DNA of 64,000 bases from JAFMPW01 sp041743085 (GTDB lineage: Bacteria > Bacteroidota > Bacteroidia > Flavobacteriales > Flavobacteriaceae). The position numbers and the translations under genes are program-made. This document shows positions 34,518 through 43,066 of the stretch, piece by piece; within the stretch, counting starts at the first letter, position 1; each line of letters opens with the position of its first letter. The DNA is taken from NCBI GenBank assembly GCA_041743085.1, contig JBGTNL010000093.1, forward strand, positions 1-64,000, given 5' to 3'. Under the pieces are notes generated by a model. That model was given only the letters and a program-made list of their open reading frames with translations, was not told the origin of the DNA and ran no database searches.

Positions 34518-35492
34518 CTATTGTGATTTCTTAAAAAGATAATTTTTGTAATAGCCCCTGCTATCGGTAAACTCGGCCTCCACCTGAAGTCCGGCCTGTT
34601 GTGCCAACCAGGCAACCAGTTCGTCATCATATTTCTGTGATATTTCGGTGTGGATCGTTTCCCACTGTTTAAAGCACACTTCAAGATCAAGGGATTCTAT
34701 GAAAACACAGTGCTCTGTTTTTGAGACCAGATAACTTTTTGCAGTTCCCGTTTCAGGATCATATACCTCCCAGTGAAGAAATTTGTCCGGATCAAAATTG
34801 GACCCGAGTTCCCTGTTCATCCTGGCAAGAACATTTTTATTGAACGATTCTGTAATTCCGGCTTTGTCATTATAAGCGTTCAAAATCGTCTGCGGATGTT
34901 TTTTCTGGTCAAAACCAATGAAAAGAAGATCTTTTGACTCCATAAGCGTCCCTATACTTTTTAAAAATTCAATGGCCTGGGGATGAAGCAGGTTGCCTAT
35001 ATTGGATCCTAAAAACAGAACGACCTTTTTAAAATCGTTCAAATGATTCACTTTTTCCAAAGTTTCAAAATAGGTGCCTTGAAGTGGCACTACCTCAACA
35101 TCGGGCAATTCACAACGGATAGTTTCCCCTAACTGATCAAGGACATTCAGACTAATATCAATAGGAGTGTAGGTGAAGTCGAACCCTTGTTCTGTCAGAT
35201 GGCTTAATAAGATCATGGTTTTTTTACCATCCCCGGCACCTAATTCTATAACGTTAAATTTCTGAGCCCCGCGTGTAAACCATGTCGTAATCTCCTGTTT
35301 GTTATTTTCCAGGATCTCGTGTTCACAATCGGTGAGGTAATATTCTGGCATAGCCATAATATCCTGGAATAGTTTATCCCCTTTTATGTCATAAAAGTAT
35401 TTGGAGGATAAATGTTTGGGAAAATCGGTCAGACCTCTATAAACGTCTTCTTCAAATTTGCTCGTAAATGTTGTAGCTATTTGTTCTTGCAT
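34518..35492 (-). CDS. egtD: L-histidine N-alpha-methyltransferase EgtD
   Basis: Trimethylates histidine to hercynine with SAM, the first step of ergothioneine synthesis. 324 residues. The SAM site NVIELGAGDGKKTMILL is at about 80-96, FLGSNIGNL follows, and FIGFDQKKHPQTILNAYND is typical of the family. Its start is 15 nt after the egtB stop, so egtB-egtD form an operon. Confidence 0.94.
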   Translation of the reverse strand: MQEQIATTFTSKFEEDVYRGLTDFPKHLSSKYFYDIKGDKLFQDIMAMPEYYLTDCEHEILENNKQEITTWFTRGAQKFNVIELGAGDGKKTMILLSHLTEQGFDFTYTPIDISLNVLDQLGETIRCELPDVEVVPLQGTYFETLEKVNHLNDFKKVVLFLGSNIGNLLHPQAIEFLKSIGTLMESKDLLFIGFDQKKHPQTILNAYNDKAGITESFNKNVLARMNRELGSNFDPDKFLHWEVYDPETGTAKSYLVSKTEHCVFIESLDLEVCFKQWETIHTEISQKYDDELVAWLAQQAGLQVEAEFTDSRGYYKNYLFKKSQ

Positions 35493-35507
35493 GCTTTTTT
35501 GTCGAAA

Positions 35508-36668
35508 TTACCTGGCTAACCTTATGCCGGCATATTGCCATCTGAGATAAGGGTGAAAAAAATTACGGTAGGTAGGTCTTGTATGTTTTTTTGGGGTTGC
35601 CACAGAGCCGCCTCTCAGCACCTTCTGGCCAACCATGAACTTTCCGTTATACTCCCCCAGGGCGCCCGCTGCCTTCTTATAATCGGGGTAGGGCAGATAA
35701 GCACTTTCCGTCCACTCCCATCGTTTCCCCCAGGGAAAGAATTGTTGTGCGGTTTCCCATTCAAATTCGGTGGGCAAACGGTATCCCTTCCATTGGGCAA
35801 AGGCAAACGCCTCAAAATAAGATACGTGGGTTACCGGAGCATCGTAATCAATTTTTTTAAGACCTTCAAGCGTATAATGTTGCCAAACATTTTCAACCCA
35901 ATGCCAGTACAGCGGGGCGTCTATTTTGTTTTGATTTACCCAATCCCAACCTTCAGCGTGCCAAAGTTCAAATTTTTTGTATCCACCGTCCTTTATAAAT
36001 TCCATGAATTCCCCGTTGGTCACCAATCGGTTTGAAATTTCAAAAGATGATAAATATACTTTATGCCTCCCTAATTCATTATCATAGCAGAAATCATCGG
36101 TGGCCTTGCCAATTTCGAAAATACCTTCATCCATACGAATCCAATCCTGATGGTGATTTTCCGGTGTATGTTCGCTAAATGTCCTTGTATAGGAGGGAAG
36201 AAGCGGATTGTTGCCCAAAATGAATTTTATGTCGGTTAACAATAACTCCTGATGTTGCTTCTCATGATGGATACCGATTTCTATAAGCGTGTGGATTTCC
36301 TCGCCGGGATTTTCTTTAAAAAGCGTATGAATGGCATTGGTGACATAACTCCGATATTCAAAAACTTTTTGAACAGAAGGTCTTGAAAGGTTGCCCCTGT
36401 CCGCACGGACGACCCTTTTCCCGACGGTTTCATAATAGCTATTGAACACAAAAGCAAAATCGGGATCGAACAGTTGGTAACTTTTCGCATGCGGCTTTAG
36501 AATAAACTCCTCAAAAAACCAGGTGCTGTGGCCAAGATGCCATTTAGGCGGGGAAACATCCACGACAGGTTGTATCACATAGTCTTCAATTTCCAGAGGA
36601 GCACAAATATCCTCGGTATGCTTACGGGTTTCCAGAAAAAAATCCAAGAGCGTTTCTGTCGCGATCAT
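35508..36668 (-). CDS. egtB: Ergothioneine biosynthesis protein EgtB (sulfoxide synthase)
   Basis: Non-haem iron enzyme that joins hercynine to a thiol (gamma-glutamylcysteine or cysteine) with O2. 386 residues: a DinB_2-like N-terminal domain with iron ligands His47 (LGHSTWFFE), His135 and His139 (HHEKQHQE), and a C-terminal formylglycine-generating-enzyme-type domain (GNFHPYLRWQYAGIRLAR-like end, GGSVATPKKHTRPTYRNFFHP). First gene of the egtB-egtD pair. No egtA, egtC or clear egtE is adjacent, so which thiol is used cannot be read from this locus. Confidence 0.94.
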   Translation of the reverse strand: MIATETLLDFFLETRKHTEDICAPLEIEDYVIQPVVDVSPPKWHLGHSTWFFEEFILKPHAKSYQLFDPDFAFVFNSYYETVGKRVVRADRGNLSRPSVQKVFEYRSYVTNAIHTLFKENPGEEIHTLIEIGIHHEKQHQELLLTDIKFILGNNPLLPSYTRTFSEHTPENHHQDWIRMDEGIFEIGKATDDFCYDNELGRHKVYLSSFEISNRLVTNGEFMEFIKDGGYKKFELWHAEGWDWVNQNKIDAPLYWHWVENVWQHYTLEGLKKIDYDAPVTHVSYFEAFAFAQWKGYRLPTEFEWETAQQFFPWGKRWEWTESAYLPYPDYKKAAGALGEYNGKFMVGQKVLRGGSVATPKKHTRPTYRNFFHPYLRWQYAGIRLAR

Positions 36669-36739
36669 GTTGGTGATTTTTATTTAAAAATAGAAAATAT
36701 TGAATTTTGTGGTTAACCTGATTCGCATTTGTATTAACC

Positions 36740-37564
36740 CTATACCGCAACAATTCCCTTAATATGGGGATGCGGATCATAATGGAGTAAAGTGAAGTCT
36801 TCGAAAGTAAACTTGAAAATATCCTTTACTTCAGGGTTCAATAATAACTTGGGTAGCGGTTTCGGTTCTCTGCTCAGTTGTAACTGAATTTGTTCCAAAT
36901 GGTTGTTATAGATATGGGCATCACCGAAAGTGTGGATGAAGTCTCCCGGTGCATAACAGCAAACCTGTGCCATCATTCGCGTAAAAAGGGCGTAAGAAGC
37001 AATGTTAAAGGGAACACCAAGAAAAACATCGGCACTGCGCTGGTACAACTGGCAGGATAATTTACCATTGGCTACATAGAATTGAAAAAAAGCATGACAA
37101 GGTGGTAATGCGGCTTTGCCATTTGCCACGTTTTGAGAGAAAGAGACGGACGTATCTGGGAGCACGCTTGGGTTCCAGGCAGAAACGATCATTCGCCTGC
37201 TATCCGGATTGGTTTTCAATATCTCAATTACCTGCTTTATCTGATCAATGTCTTCCCCATTCCAGTTACGCCATTGATACCCATATACCGGGCCAAGTTC
37301 CCCATTTTCATCTGCCCATTCGTTCCAGATGCGCACCCCGTTTTCTTGCAGGTACTTTATATTGGTATCCCCTTTCAAAAACCACAGGAGCTCATGGATG
37401 ATCGATTTTAAATGTAGTTTTTTAGTGGTGATCAGCGGGAAACCTTCGGCAAGATCGAACCGCATTTGATAGCCAAATACACTTTTTGTCCCCGTTCCGG
37501 TCCTATCGCTCTTGGAATATCCGTTATCAAGTACGTGTATTAATAGATCGTGGTATTGTTTCAT
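36740..37564 (-). CDS. thyA: Thymidylate synthase
   Basis: Makes dTMP from dUMP with methylene-tetrahydrofolate. 274 residues from the ATG at 37564 (MKQYHDLLIHVLDNG), full length. The nucleophile is the Cys in LPPCHAFFQFYV; RTGTGTKSVFGYQMRFDL and QRSADVFLGVPFNIASYA are also clear. An in-frame start at 37591 would add nine residues translated from a palindromic repeat (GRGLGEGP) and is rejected. folA and the FolK fusion elsewhere in the window complete the folate link. Confidence 0.97.
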   Translation of the reverse strand: MKQYHDLLIHVLDNGYSKSDRTGTGTKSVFGYQMRFDLAEGFPLITTKKLHLKSIIHELLWFLKGDTNIKYLQENGVRIWNEWADENGELGPVYGYQWRNWNGEDIDQIKQVIEILKTNPDSRRMIVSAWNPSVLPDTSVSFSQNVANGKAALPPCHAFFQFYVANGKLSCQLYQRSADVFLGVPFNIASYALFTRMMAQVCCYAPGDFIHTFGDAHIYNNHLEQIQLQLSREPKPLPKLLLNPEVKDIFKFTFEDFTLLHYDPHPHIKGIVAV

Positions 37565-37565
37565 A

Positions 37566-37757
37566 GGCCCCTCTCCCAACCCTCTCCCCACTGGGGAGAG
37601 GGCTTTTAATCAATTTGAATTAGAATTTAAGTGGATAACGAAACTAGTAAAAGCAGCAATTAATTCTTATAGGAACTTTTTCAAATTATTAAAAACTTAT
37701 TAACTTGGAATGAAAGTTCCCTCCCTTGGTGGGATGGGAAATAGGGGAGGGGCCCTT
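37566..37757. repeat. GC-rich inverted repeats in the thyA-transporter spacer
   Basis: CCCTCTCCCCACTGGGGAGAGGG lies at 37580-37602 (an 11-bp stem round one base). The sequence GGCCCCTCTCCC at about 37567 and AGGGGAGGGGCCC at about 37745-37757 form a second, long-range inverted repeat around an A/T-rich core. The right arm touches the stop codon of the transporter gene. This fits a small palindromic element (similar C/T-rich palindromes are frequent in Bacteroidota spacers). Confidence 0.5.
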
Positions 37758-39192
37758 ACCCCAAAATCATACCGGCAATGGTTGCCGAGAGCAGAGAAGC
37801 CAGGGTGCCTCCCAGTACTGCCTTCATGCCAAATTCTGAAAGGGTTTTACGCTGTCCCGGTGCCAGGGAACCTATTCCGCCGATCTGTATGCCGATAGAA
37901 GCAAAATTTGCAAAGCCACACAACATATAGGTAGCCATAATGATCGATTTGTTATAGGTAAAATGGGTACGGCTCATAGCATTTTTCAGTTCCGCCAGTT
38001 GTATGTAACCGATGAATTCGCTGGCCGCCAGTTTAATACCCAATAATTGCCCCATGAGCATAATATCTTCAGAATTTACCCCTATCAACCACATCAGAGG
38101 GGCAAAGACAACCCCCAAAACCGCTTCCATGGAAAGGGCTTCAAAGTCCGAGTTGGCGGCAATCCAGGCGTTTAGAGCTGTTAAATCGCCGACCCAGCCC
38201 AGGATACCGTTGATCATTGCAATAAAAGCAACAAAAACAAGTAACATAGCGCCTACATTTACGGCCAGTTTTAAACCTTCTGTGGTGCCATTTGCTATGG
38301 CATCGAGAATATTGGAACCTATTTTTTCGGTAGAGACCCTTACTTCTTTATTAATAGCCTCGGTCTGGGGGTAGAGAATTTTTGAGACCACTACGGCGCC
38401 CGGTGCTGCCATTACGGAAGCGGCCAACAAATGTCTCGCAAATTCAAGACGGAGAATTTCATCGGTACCACCCAGGAATCCGATATAAGCTGCCAGGACG
38501 CCCCCGGCTACGGTGGCCATTCCACCAATCATAACCAACAGGATTTCCGACCTGGTCATTTTTTCAAGATAGGCTTTTATAAGCAGGGGTGATTCTGTTT
38601 GGCCAAGAAAAATGTTTCCAGCAACCGAGAGGCTCTCTGCCCCGGAGATCCCCAGGGATTTCGTCAATAACCACGCCAGGGCTTTAACTATTTTCTGAAT
38701 GACGCCAAGATAGAACAATACCGAGGTTAAGGCCGAAAAGAAAATGATTGTCGGCAAAATCTGAAAGGCAAAAACATAACCGATATTGGGATTTTCTACG
38801 TTCAGTAGATTGCCCAGGAGAAATTGACTCCCGGCCAGGGTGTAGTCCAGTATTTTTACGAAAAATTGTCCGGCGGTCTTAAAAATTGCCTGAATAAAGG
38901 GAACTTTAAGAATTCCAATGGCCAAAAGAAGTTGAATTAACAGTCCTATCCCTGCTGTTTTCCAGTTAATCGCTTTCCGGTTTGAACTGAAAATAAAACC
39001 AATAAAAACAAGTACCCCCATTCCCAAAATACCTCGCCACAGCGTATTTATGGAAAATCCCTGATTCGGTATAATCGTATTATGGGGTTGCGGGCTTATG
39101 GCAGTATGAATAGCGGGGGGAATGGTATCTTGGGCAAAGGCCGGGAATGAAATGAAAAGTACCAAGAGAAATACCCAAAACCCGTATCGCAT
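37756..39192 (-). CDS. Concentrative nucleoside transporter (CNT/NupC family)
   Basis: 478 residues. A cleavable-looking signal segment (FWVFLLVLFISFPAFAQ) precedes the family core of about ten membrane segments, including the nucleoside-recognition domain and the signature FVFAQILPTIIFFSALTSVL (given here in part) and GQTESPLLIKAYL, the typical CNT substrate motif. It imports nucleosides, probably with Na+ or H+. The bifunctional-nuclease gene lies 34 bp upstream on the same strand. Nucleoside uptake fits the two deoxynucleoside kinases in the window. Confidence 0.94.
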   Translation of the reverse strand: MRYGFWVFLLVLFISFPAFAQDTIPPAIHTAISPQPHNTIIPNQGFSINTLWRGILGMGVLVFIGFIFSSNRKAINWKTAGIGLLIQLLLAIGILKVPFIQAIFKTAGQFFVKILDYTLAGSQFLLGNLLNVENPNIGYVFAFQILPTIIFFSALTSVLFYLGVIQKIVKALAWLLTKSLGISGAESLSVAGNIFLGQTESPLLIKAYLEKMTRSEILLVMIGGMATVAGGVLAAYIGFLGGTDEILRLEFARHLLAASVMAAPGAVVVSKILYPQTEAINKEVRVSTEKIGSNILDAIANGTTEGLKLAVNVGAMLLVFVAFIAMINGILGWVGDLTALNAWIAANSDFEALSMEAVLGVVFAPLMWLIGVNSEDIMLMGQLLGIKLAASEFIGYIQLAELKNAMSRTHFTYNKSIIMATYMLCGFANFASIGIQIGGIGSLAPGQRKTLSEFGMKAVLGGTLASLLSATIAGMILG

Positions 39193-39226
39193 AGTAAACC
39201 AATTTAGTTATCGCTACACTAGTTTA

Positions 39227-39856
39227 TCAATTGCGCTTTGATATTTCGTCCCTTAGTTTTGCAGCCTTTTCATAGTCTTCATTGGCGACAGCCTTGTCCA
39301 ATTCCTGATGTAGTTCCTCCAGGCTGAGCTCCTTATATGGTGTGGTTGCCCCTGCATCTATCTCCACTGTTTCTCCTTCCTGGAGTATCTCATCCACTAC
39401 AATGCTGTCATCCCCCTCTTCCTTATCTTTATCTTTGGATGAGAATTTAAGGAAAATACCGGCCTTGTCCAATATGGTTTTATAGGTAAAGATGGGCGCA
39501 TCAAAGCGGAGCGCAAGCGCTATGGCATCGCTGGTCCGGGCATCTATAATTTCTTCTATCTTATCCCTTTCGCATATGATGCTCGAATAGAATACACCAT
39601 CTACCAATTTGTGGATAATCACCTGTTTTACAACAATATCGAACCTGTCGGCAAAGTTCTTGAAAAGATCGTGTGTTAGGGGGCGCGGAGGTTTTATTTC
39701 CTTTTCTAGTGCTATTGCAATGGATTGGGCTTCAAAAGCGCCAATAACAATGGGCAGTTTTCGGTCTCCATCCACCTCATTCAATATAAGTGCATACGCA
39801 CCGTTCTGAGTTTGGCTGTAGGATATCCCTTTTATTTTCAATCGGACTAAGCTCAT
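39227..39856 (-). CDS. Bifunctional nuclease (DUF151/BFN) with UvrB/UvrC motif
   Basis: 209 residues. Residues about 1-140 are the BFN domain (LPIVIGAFEAQSIAIALE, TSDAIALALRFDAPIF), first described as a DNase/RNase in plants. The last 40 residues are a UvrB/UvrC-type coiled-coil motif (LHQELDKAVANEDYEKAAKLRDEI), a combination usual in Bacteroidota. First gene of a pair with the nucleoside transporter. Confidence 0.92.
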   Translation of the reverse strand: MSLVRLKIKGISYSQTQNGAYALILNEVDGDRKLPIVIGAFEAQSIAIALEKEIKPPRPLTHDLFKNFADRFDIVVKQVIIHKLVDGVFYSSIICERDKIEEIIDARTSDAIALALRFDAPIFTYKTILDKAGIFLKFSSKDKDKEEGDDSIVVDEILQEGETVEIDAGATTPYKELSLEELHQELDKAVANEDYEKAAKLRDEISKRN

Positions 39857-39942
39857 AAATATCTAGAAACCACAATGGCTGTATAAACAATTGGGTTGCC
39901 CTGACATTTAAACAGCCCTTTAGGGGTACAAATTAACAAAAA

Positions 39943-40911
39943 TTAGGCGTTTTGTGCCTTAAATTCCTTTAATTTTTCCGTGAGTTTGGGAACCACTTCA
40001 AATGCATCCCCTACAATTCCATAGTCCGCCGCCTTAAAGAAAGGCGCTTCAGGATCACTATTAATAACCACTTTTACCTTTGAGGCGCTTACCCCGGCCA
40101 AATGTTGTATGGCCCCGGAAATACCTACCGCTATATAAAGATTGCTGGCCACCGGTTTTCCTGTCTGGCCCACATGTTCGCTATGCGGCCTCCATCCCAG
40201 ATCTGAAACAGGTTTGGAGCAGGCGGTTGCCGCTCCCAGAACGCTGGCCAATTCTTCTATGATCCCCCAATTTTCAGGGCCCTTTAATCCCCGGCCACCG
40301 GATACGACGATATCCGCGTCCGCAATCGTGACCTTGCCTGCCACTTTGTCCACTTCAACAGATTTAGTGGTCAGGTCAGAATCGCTGATAGTGGGTTCAA
40401 AAGCTTCCACGGAAGCACTGACACTATTTTCCACGGTTCCGTAAGCATTGTTGGATACACCAATGATCTTGGTATCGGAGTTTAGCTGGGTATGGGCAAA
40501 ACCCTTGTTACTGAAGGCGGTTCTTTTTACCACCATCGGATTAGTGCCTTCAGGAGCTGCCACCACATTCGGCGCATAACCAGCTTTTAGTACGCCGGTT
40601 AAAATACCGGCCAGAAATTTAGCATTTGTACTGGAACTTACAACCACTACCCTGGATCCCTCTTTCTCAACTGCTTGTGCTATGGCAGATGCATATGCCC
40701 TGGCATTAAAGGTTTTAAGGGTTTCTGAACTGCAGTTCAATATTTTAGAAACCCCGTACGTACCTAACTCCTCGCAACTTTCAGCATTGAATGCTATGGC
40801 CGTAACTTCCGTTCCAAGTTGTTTTGCAACATCGTAAGCATAGGATGCCACCTCGAAGGCGTACTTTTTAAATTTCCCGTTTTCTGATTCCGTATATACT
40901 AATACTGACAT
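39943..40911 (-). CDS. etfA: Electron transfer flavoprotein subunit alpha
   Basis: 322 residues. The C-terminal FAD domain carries VVSGGRGLKGPENW, DLGWRPHSEHVGQTG and the conserved YIAVGISGAIQHLAG. It takes electrons from acyl-CoA dehydrogenases and passes them to ETF-quinone oxidoreductase. etfB is 85 bp upstream on the same strand. Confidence 0.97.
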   Translation of the reverse strand: MSVLVYTESENGKFKKYAFEVASYAYDVAKQLGTEVTAIAFNAESCEELGTYGVSKILNCSSETLKTFNARAYASAIAQAVEKEGSRVVVVSSSTNAKFLAGILTGVLKAGYAPNVVAAPEGTNPMVVKRTAFSNKGFAHTQLNSDTKIIGVSNNAYGTVENSVSASVEAFEPTISDSDLTTKSVEVDKVAGKVTIADADIVVSGGRGLKGPENWGIIEELASVLGAATACSKPVSDLGWRPHSEHVGQTGKPVASNLYIAVGISGAIQHLAGVSASKVKVVINSDPEAPFFKAADYGIVGDAFEVVPKLTEKLKEFKAQNA

Positions 40912-40996
40912 ATTTTTTTATTAAAGTGCAAATTCCATGCGCCAAAATCCAATTTTTGGTTCCGACTTGTTCGGTATGGAATTTGAGATTTGGAAT

Positions 40997-41743
40997 TTAA
41001 ATTACTTTTGCCTCATTGTGTAATAGGTGCACCAACTCTTCCACATTATCGGCATCTATTAACTTAACAGGCCCTTTTGGCGCCGGTTTGTCAAATTTAA
41101 TGTCTTCCGTAGCCTGGAACGCGTCAACAGGCGGAACCACATTTAACTTTTTTTGACGTGCCATCATAATTCCCCTCATATTGGGGATCCTAAGGTCGCT
41201 TTCCTCCACAAGGCCTTTTTGCCCTCCTATGATCAGGGGTAGTGAAGTGGCGATTTTTTCCTTTCCTCCGTCAATTTCACGGACTGCAGTGGCATTATTA
41301 TCCTCCACTTCAAGGCTAATACAGGTATTCACAAAATTCATATCCAGCAATGCCGCCATAATACCGGGGACCATGCCGCCATTATAATCAATAGACTCTC
41401 TGCCGGCAATAATAAGGTCGTACCCCCCGTTTTTTACAACTTCTGCCAGTTGTCTTGCTACAAAATACCCGTCCGTAGGCTCGGCATCAATTCGAATGGC
41501 TTCATCTGCCCCGATTGCAAGAGCCTTTCTTATTGTGGGCTCTGTTGCTGGCCCTCCGACTGTTACTACATGCAGGATTGCACCTTGTTTTTCCTTAAAC
41601 CACATGGCACGCGTTAATCCAAACTCATCATTTGGATTAATTACGAATTGCACGCCCTTCGTATCAAATTTAGTGTCACCATCGGTAAAATTGATCTTGG
41701 AAGTGGTGTCCGGTACATTGCTGATACAAACCAATATCTTCAT
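40997..41743 (-). CDS. etfB: Electron transfer flavoprotein subunit beta
   Basis: 248 residues. The N-terminal MKILVCISNVPDTTSKINF, the AMP-binding AGRESIDYNGGMVPG and the recognition-loop region LPLIIGGQKGLVEESDLRIPN are clear. First gene of etfBA, divergent from pdhB. Confidence 0.97.
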   Translation of the reverse strand: MKILVCISNVPDTTSKINFTDGDTKFDTKGVQFVINPNDEFGLTRAMWFKEKQGAILHVVTVGGPATEPTIRKALAIGADEAIRIDAEPTDGYFVARQLAEVVKNGGYDLIIAGRESIDYNGGMVPGIMAALLDMNFVNTCISLEVEDNNATAVREIDGGKEKIATSLPLIIGGQKGLVEESDLRIPNMRGIMMARQKKLNVVPPVDAFQATEDIKFDKPAPKGPVKLIDADNVEELVHLLHNEAKVI

Positions 41744-41926
41744 CTCTGTCTACGTATTTATGTCTATTAAAAGTCCTCAAAGATAGCTATTAATTTTCAG
41801 AATTGCTATGCACGCATAATAAAATTATGCAATTATTTTTCGGTGGGCCTACAGACAGATTGATATATATTTTCCTATTTTTGTTGGCATTTTAACAGTA
41901 ACCGAATACCCAAAATACAATAGCGC

Positions 41927-42904
41927 ATGAAGATCCTACAGTTTAGGCAGGCTATAGCCGAGGCAATGTCCGAAGAGATGAGAAGAGATGATACCATCTA
42001 TTTAATGGGAGAGGAAGTTGCCGAATACAATGGAGCTTACAAGGCTTCTAAAGGAATGTTAGATGAATTCGGGCCCGAGCGTGTCATAGATACCCCTATA
42101 TCGGAACTCGGCTTTGCGGGCATTGGCGTCGGTTCTGCAATGAATGGAAACAGGCCGATCATTGAGTATATGACATTCAATTTTTGTTTGGTGGGGATTG
42201 ATCAGATCATAAACAATGCGGCGAAAATCCGGCAAATGTCTGGCGGGCAGTTTAATTGCCCCATCGTTTTTCGGGGACCTACCGCTTCCGCAGGGCAATT
42301 AGGGGCCACCCACTCACAGGCATTTGAAAGCTGGTTTGCCAATTGCCCTGGCCTCAAAGTAGTGGTGCCTTCAAATCCTAACGACGCCAAGGGCCTTTTA
42401 AAATCAGCGATCCGGGATGATGACCCGGTTATTTTTATGGAGTCCGAGCAGATGTACGGTGACAAAGGCGAGGTGCCAGAGGAAGATTATACCATACCTC
42501 TGGGGGTGGCCGATATTAAAAGGGAAGGAACCGATGTAACTATTGTATCCTTTGGTAAAATAATCAAAGAGGCCTATAAGGCAGCCGACGCCCTGGAAGA
42601 AGAGGGCATCAGTTGTGAGATAATTGATCTGCGTACAGTCCGCCCTTTGGACCAGGATGCTATCCTAAAGTCGGTAAAGAAGACCAATAGGTTAGTGGTG
42701 CTGGAGGAAGCCTGGCCTTTCGGGAATGTTGCCACTGAAATAACATACCTGGTACAGTCTAAAGCTTTTGACTATCTGGATGCGCCGATTGAGAAAATCA
42801 ATACCGCCGACACGCCCGCTCCGTATTCTCCGGTGCTGCTGGAAGAATGGTTGCCAAATTCCGAGGACGTTATCAAGGCTGTTAAGAAAGTGTTATATAA
42901 ATAA
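41927..42904 (+). CDS. pdhB: Pyruvate dehydrogenase E1 component subunit beta
   Basis: 325 residues, full length for E1-beta of the alpha2beta2 type. Typical stretches are the N-terminal REAIxEAMxEEM-like start, MGEEVAEYNGAYKASKGM, RVIDTPISELGFAGIGVGSA and EEAWPFGNVATEI. With E1-alpha it binds thiamine diphosphate. No E1-alpha or E2 gene is adjacent; in Flavobacteriia these often sit elsewhere. A branched-chain E1-beta is a less likely alternative. Confidence 0.92.
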   Translation: MKILQFRQAIAEAMSEEMRRDDTIYLMGEEVAEYNGAYKASKGMLDEFGPERVIDTPISELGFAGIGVGSAMNGNRPIIEYMTFNFCLVGIDQIINNAAKIRQMSGGQFNCPIVFRGPTASAGQLGATHSQAFESWFANCPGLKVVVPSNPNDAKGLLKSAIRDDDPVIFMESEQMYGDKGEVPEEDYTIPLGVADIKREGTDVTIVSFGKIIKEAYKAADALEEEGISCEIIDLRTVRPLDQDAILKSVKKTNRLVVLEEAWPFGNVATEITYLVQSKAFDYLDAPIEKINTADTPAPYSPVLLEEWLPNSEDVIKAVKKVLYK

Positions 42905-43066
42905 GGAATACCGGATTCTAAAAGTATCTTCGCTCCGGCGTCCTGGCCGGGCGGTTCTTAAAGGAAGGCTATTAGATAGGAATTATACCCTGAACCCTTT
43001 ACCAAATTAATAGCTGGTGCGGTCAGTGTCTGCTTTTGGCCGCATCAGTACTGCACAACGATCTTT

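Noticed and set aside
43018..43044. TGCGGTC..GGCCGCA hairpin before the DUF5686 gene
   Set aside because: A 7-bp stem with a G-T pair and no T tract; not enough to call a terminator or a leader structure.
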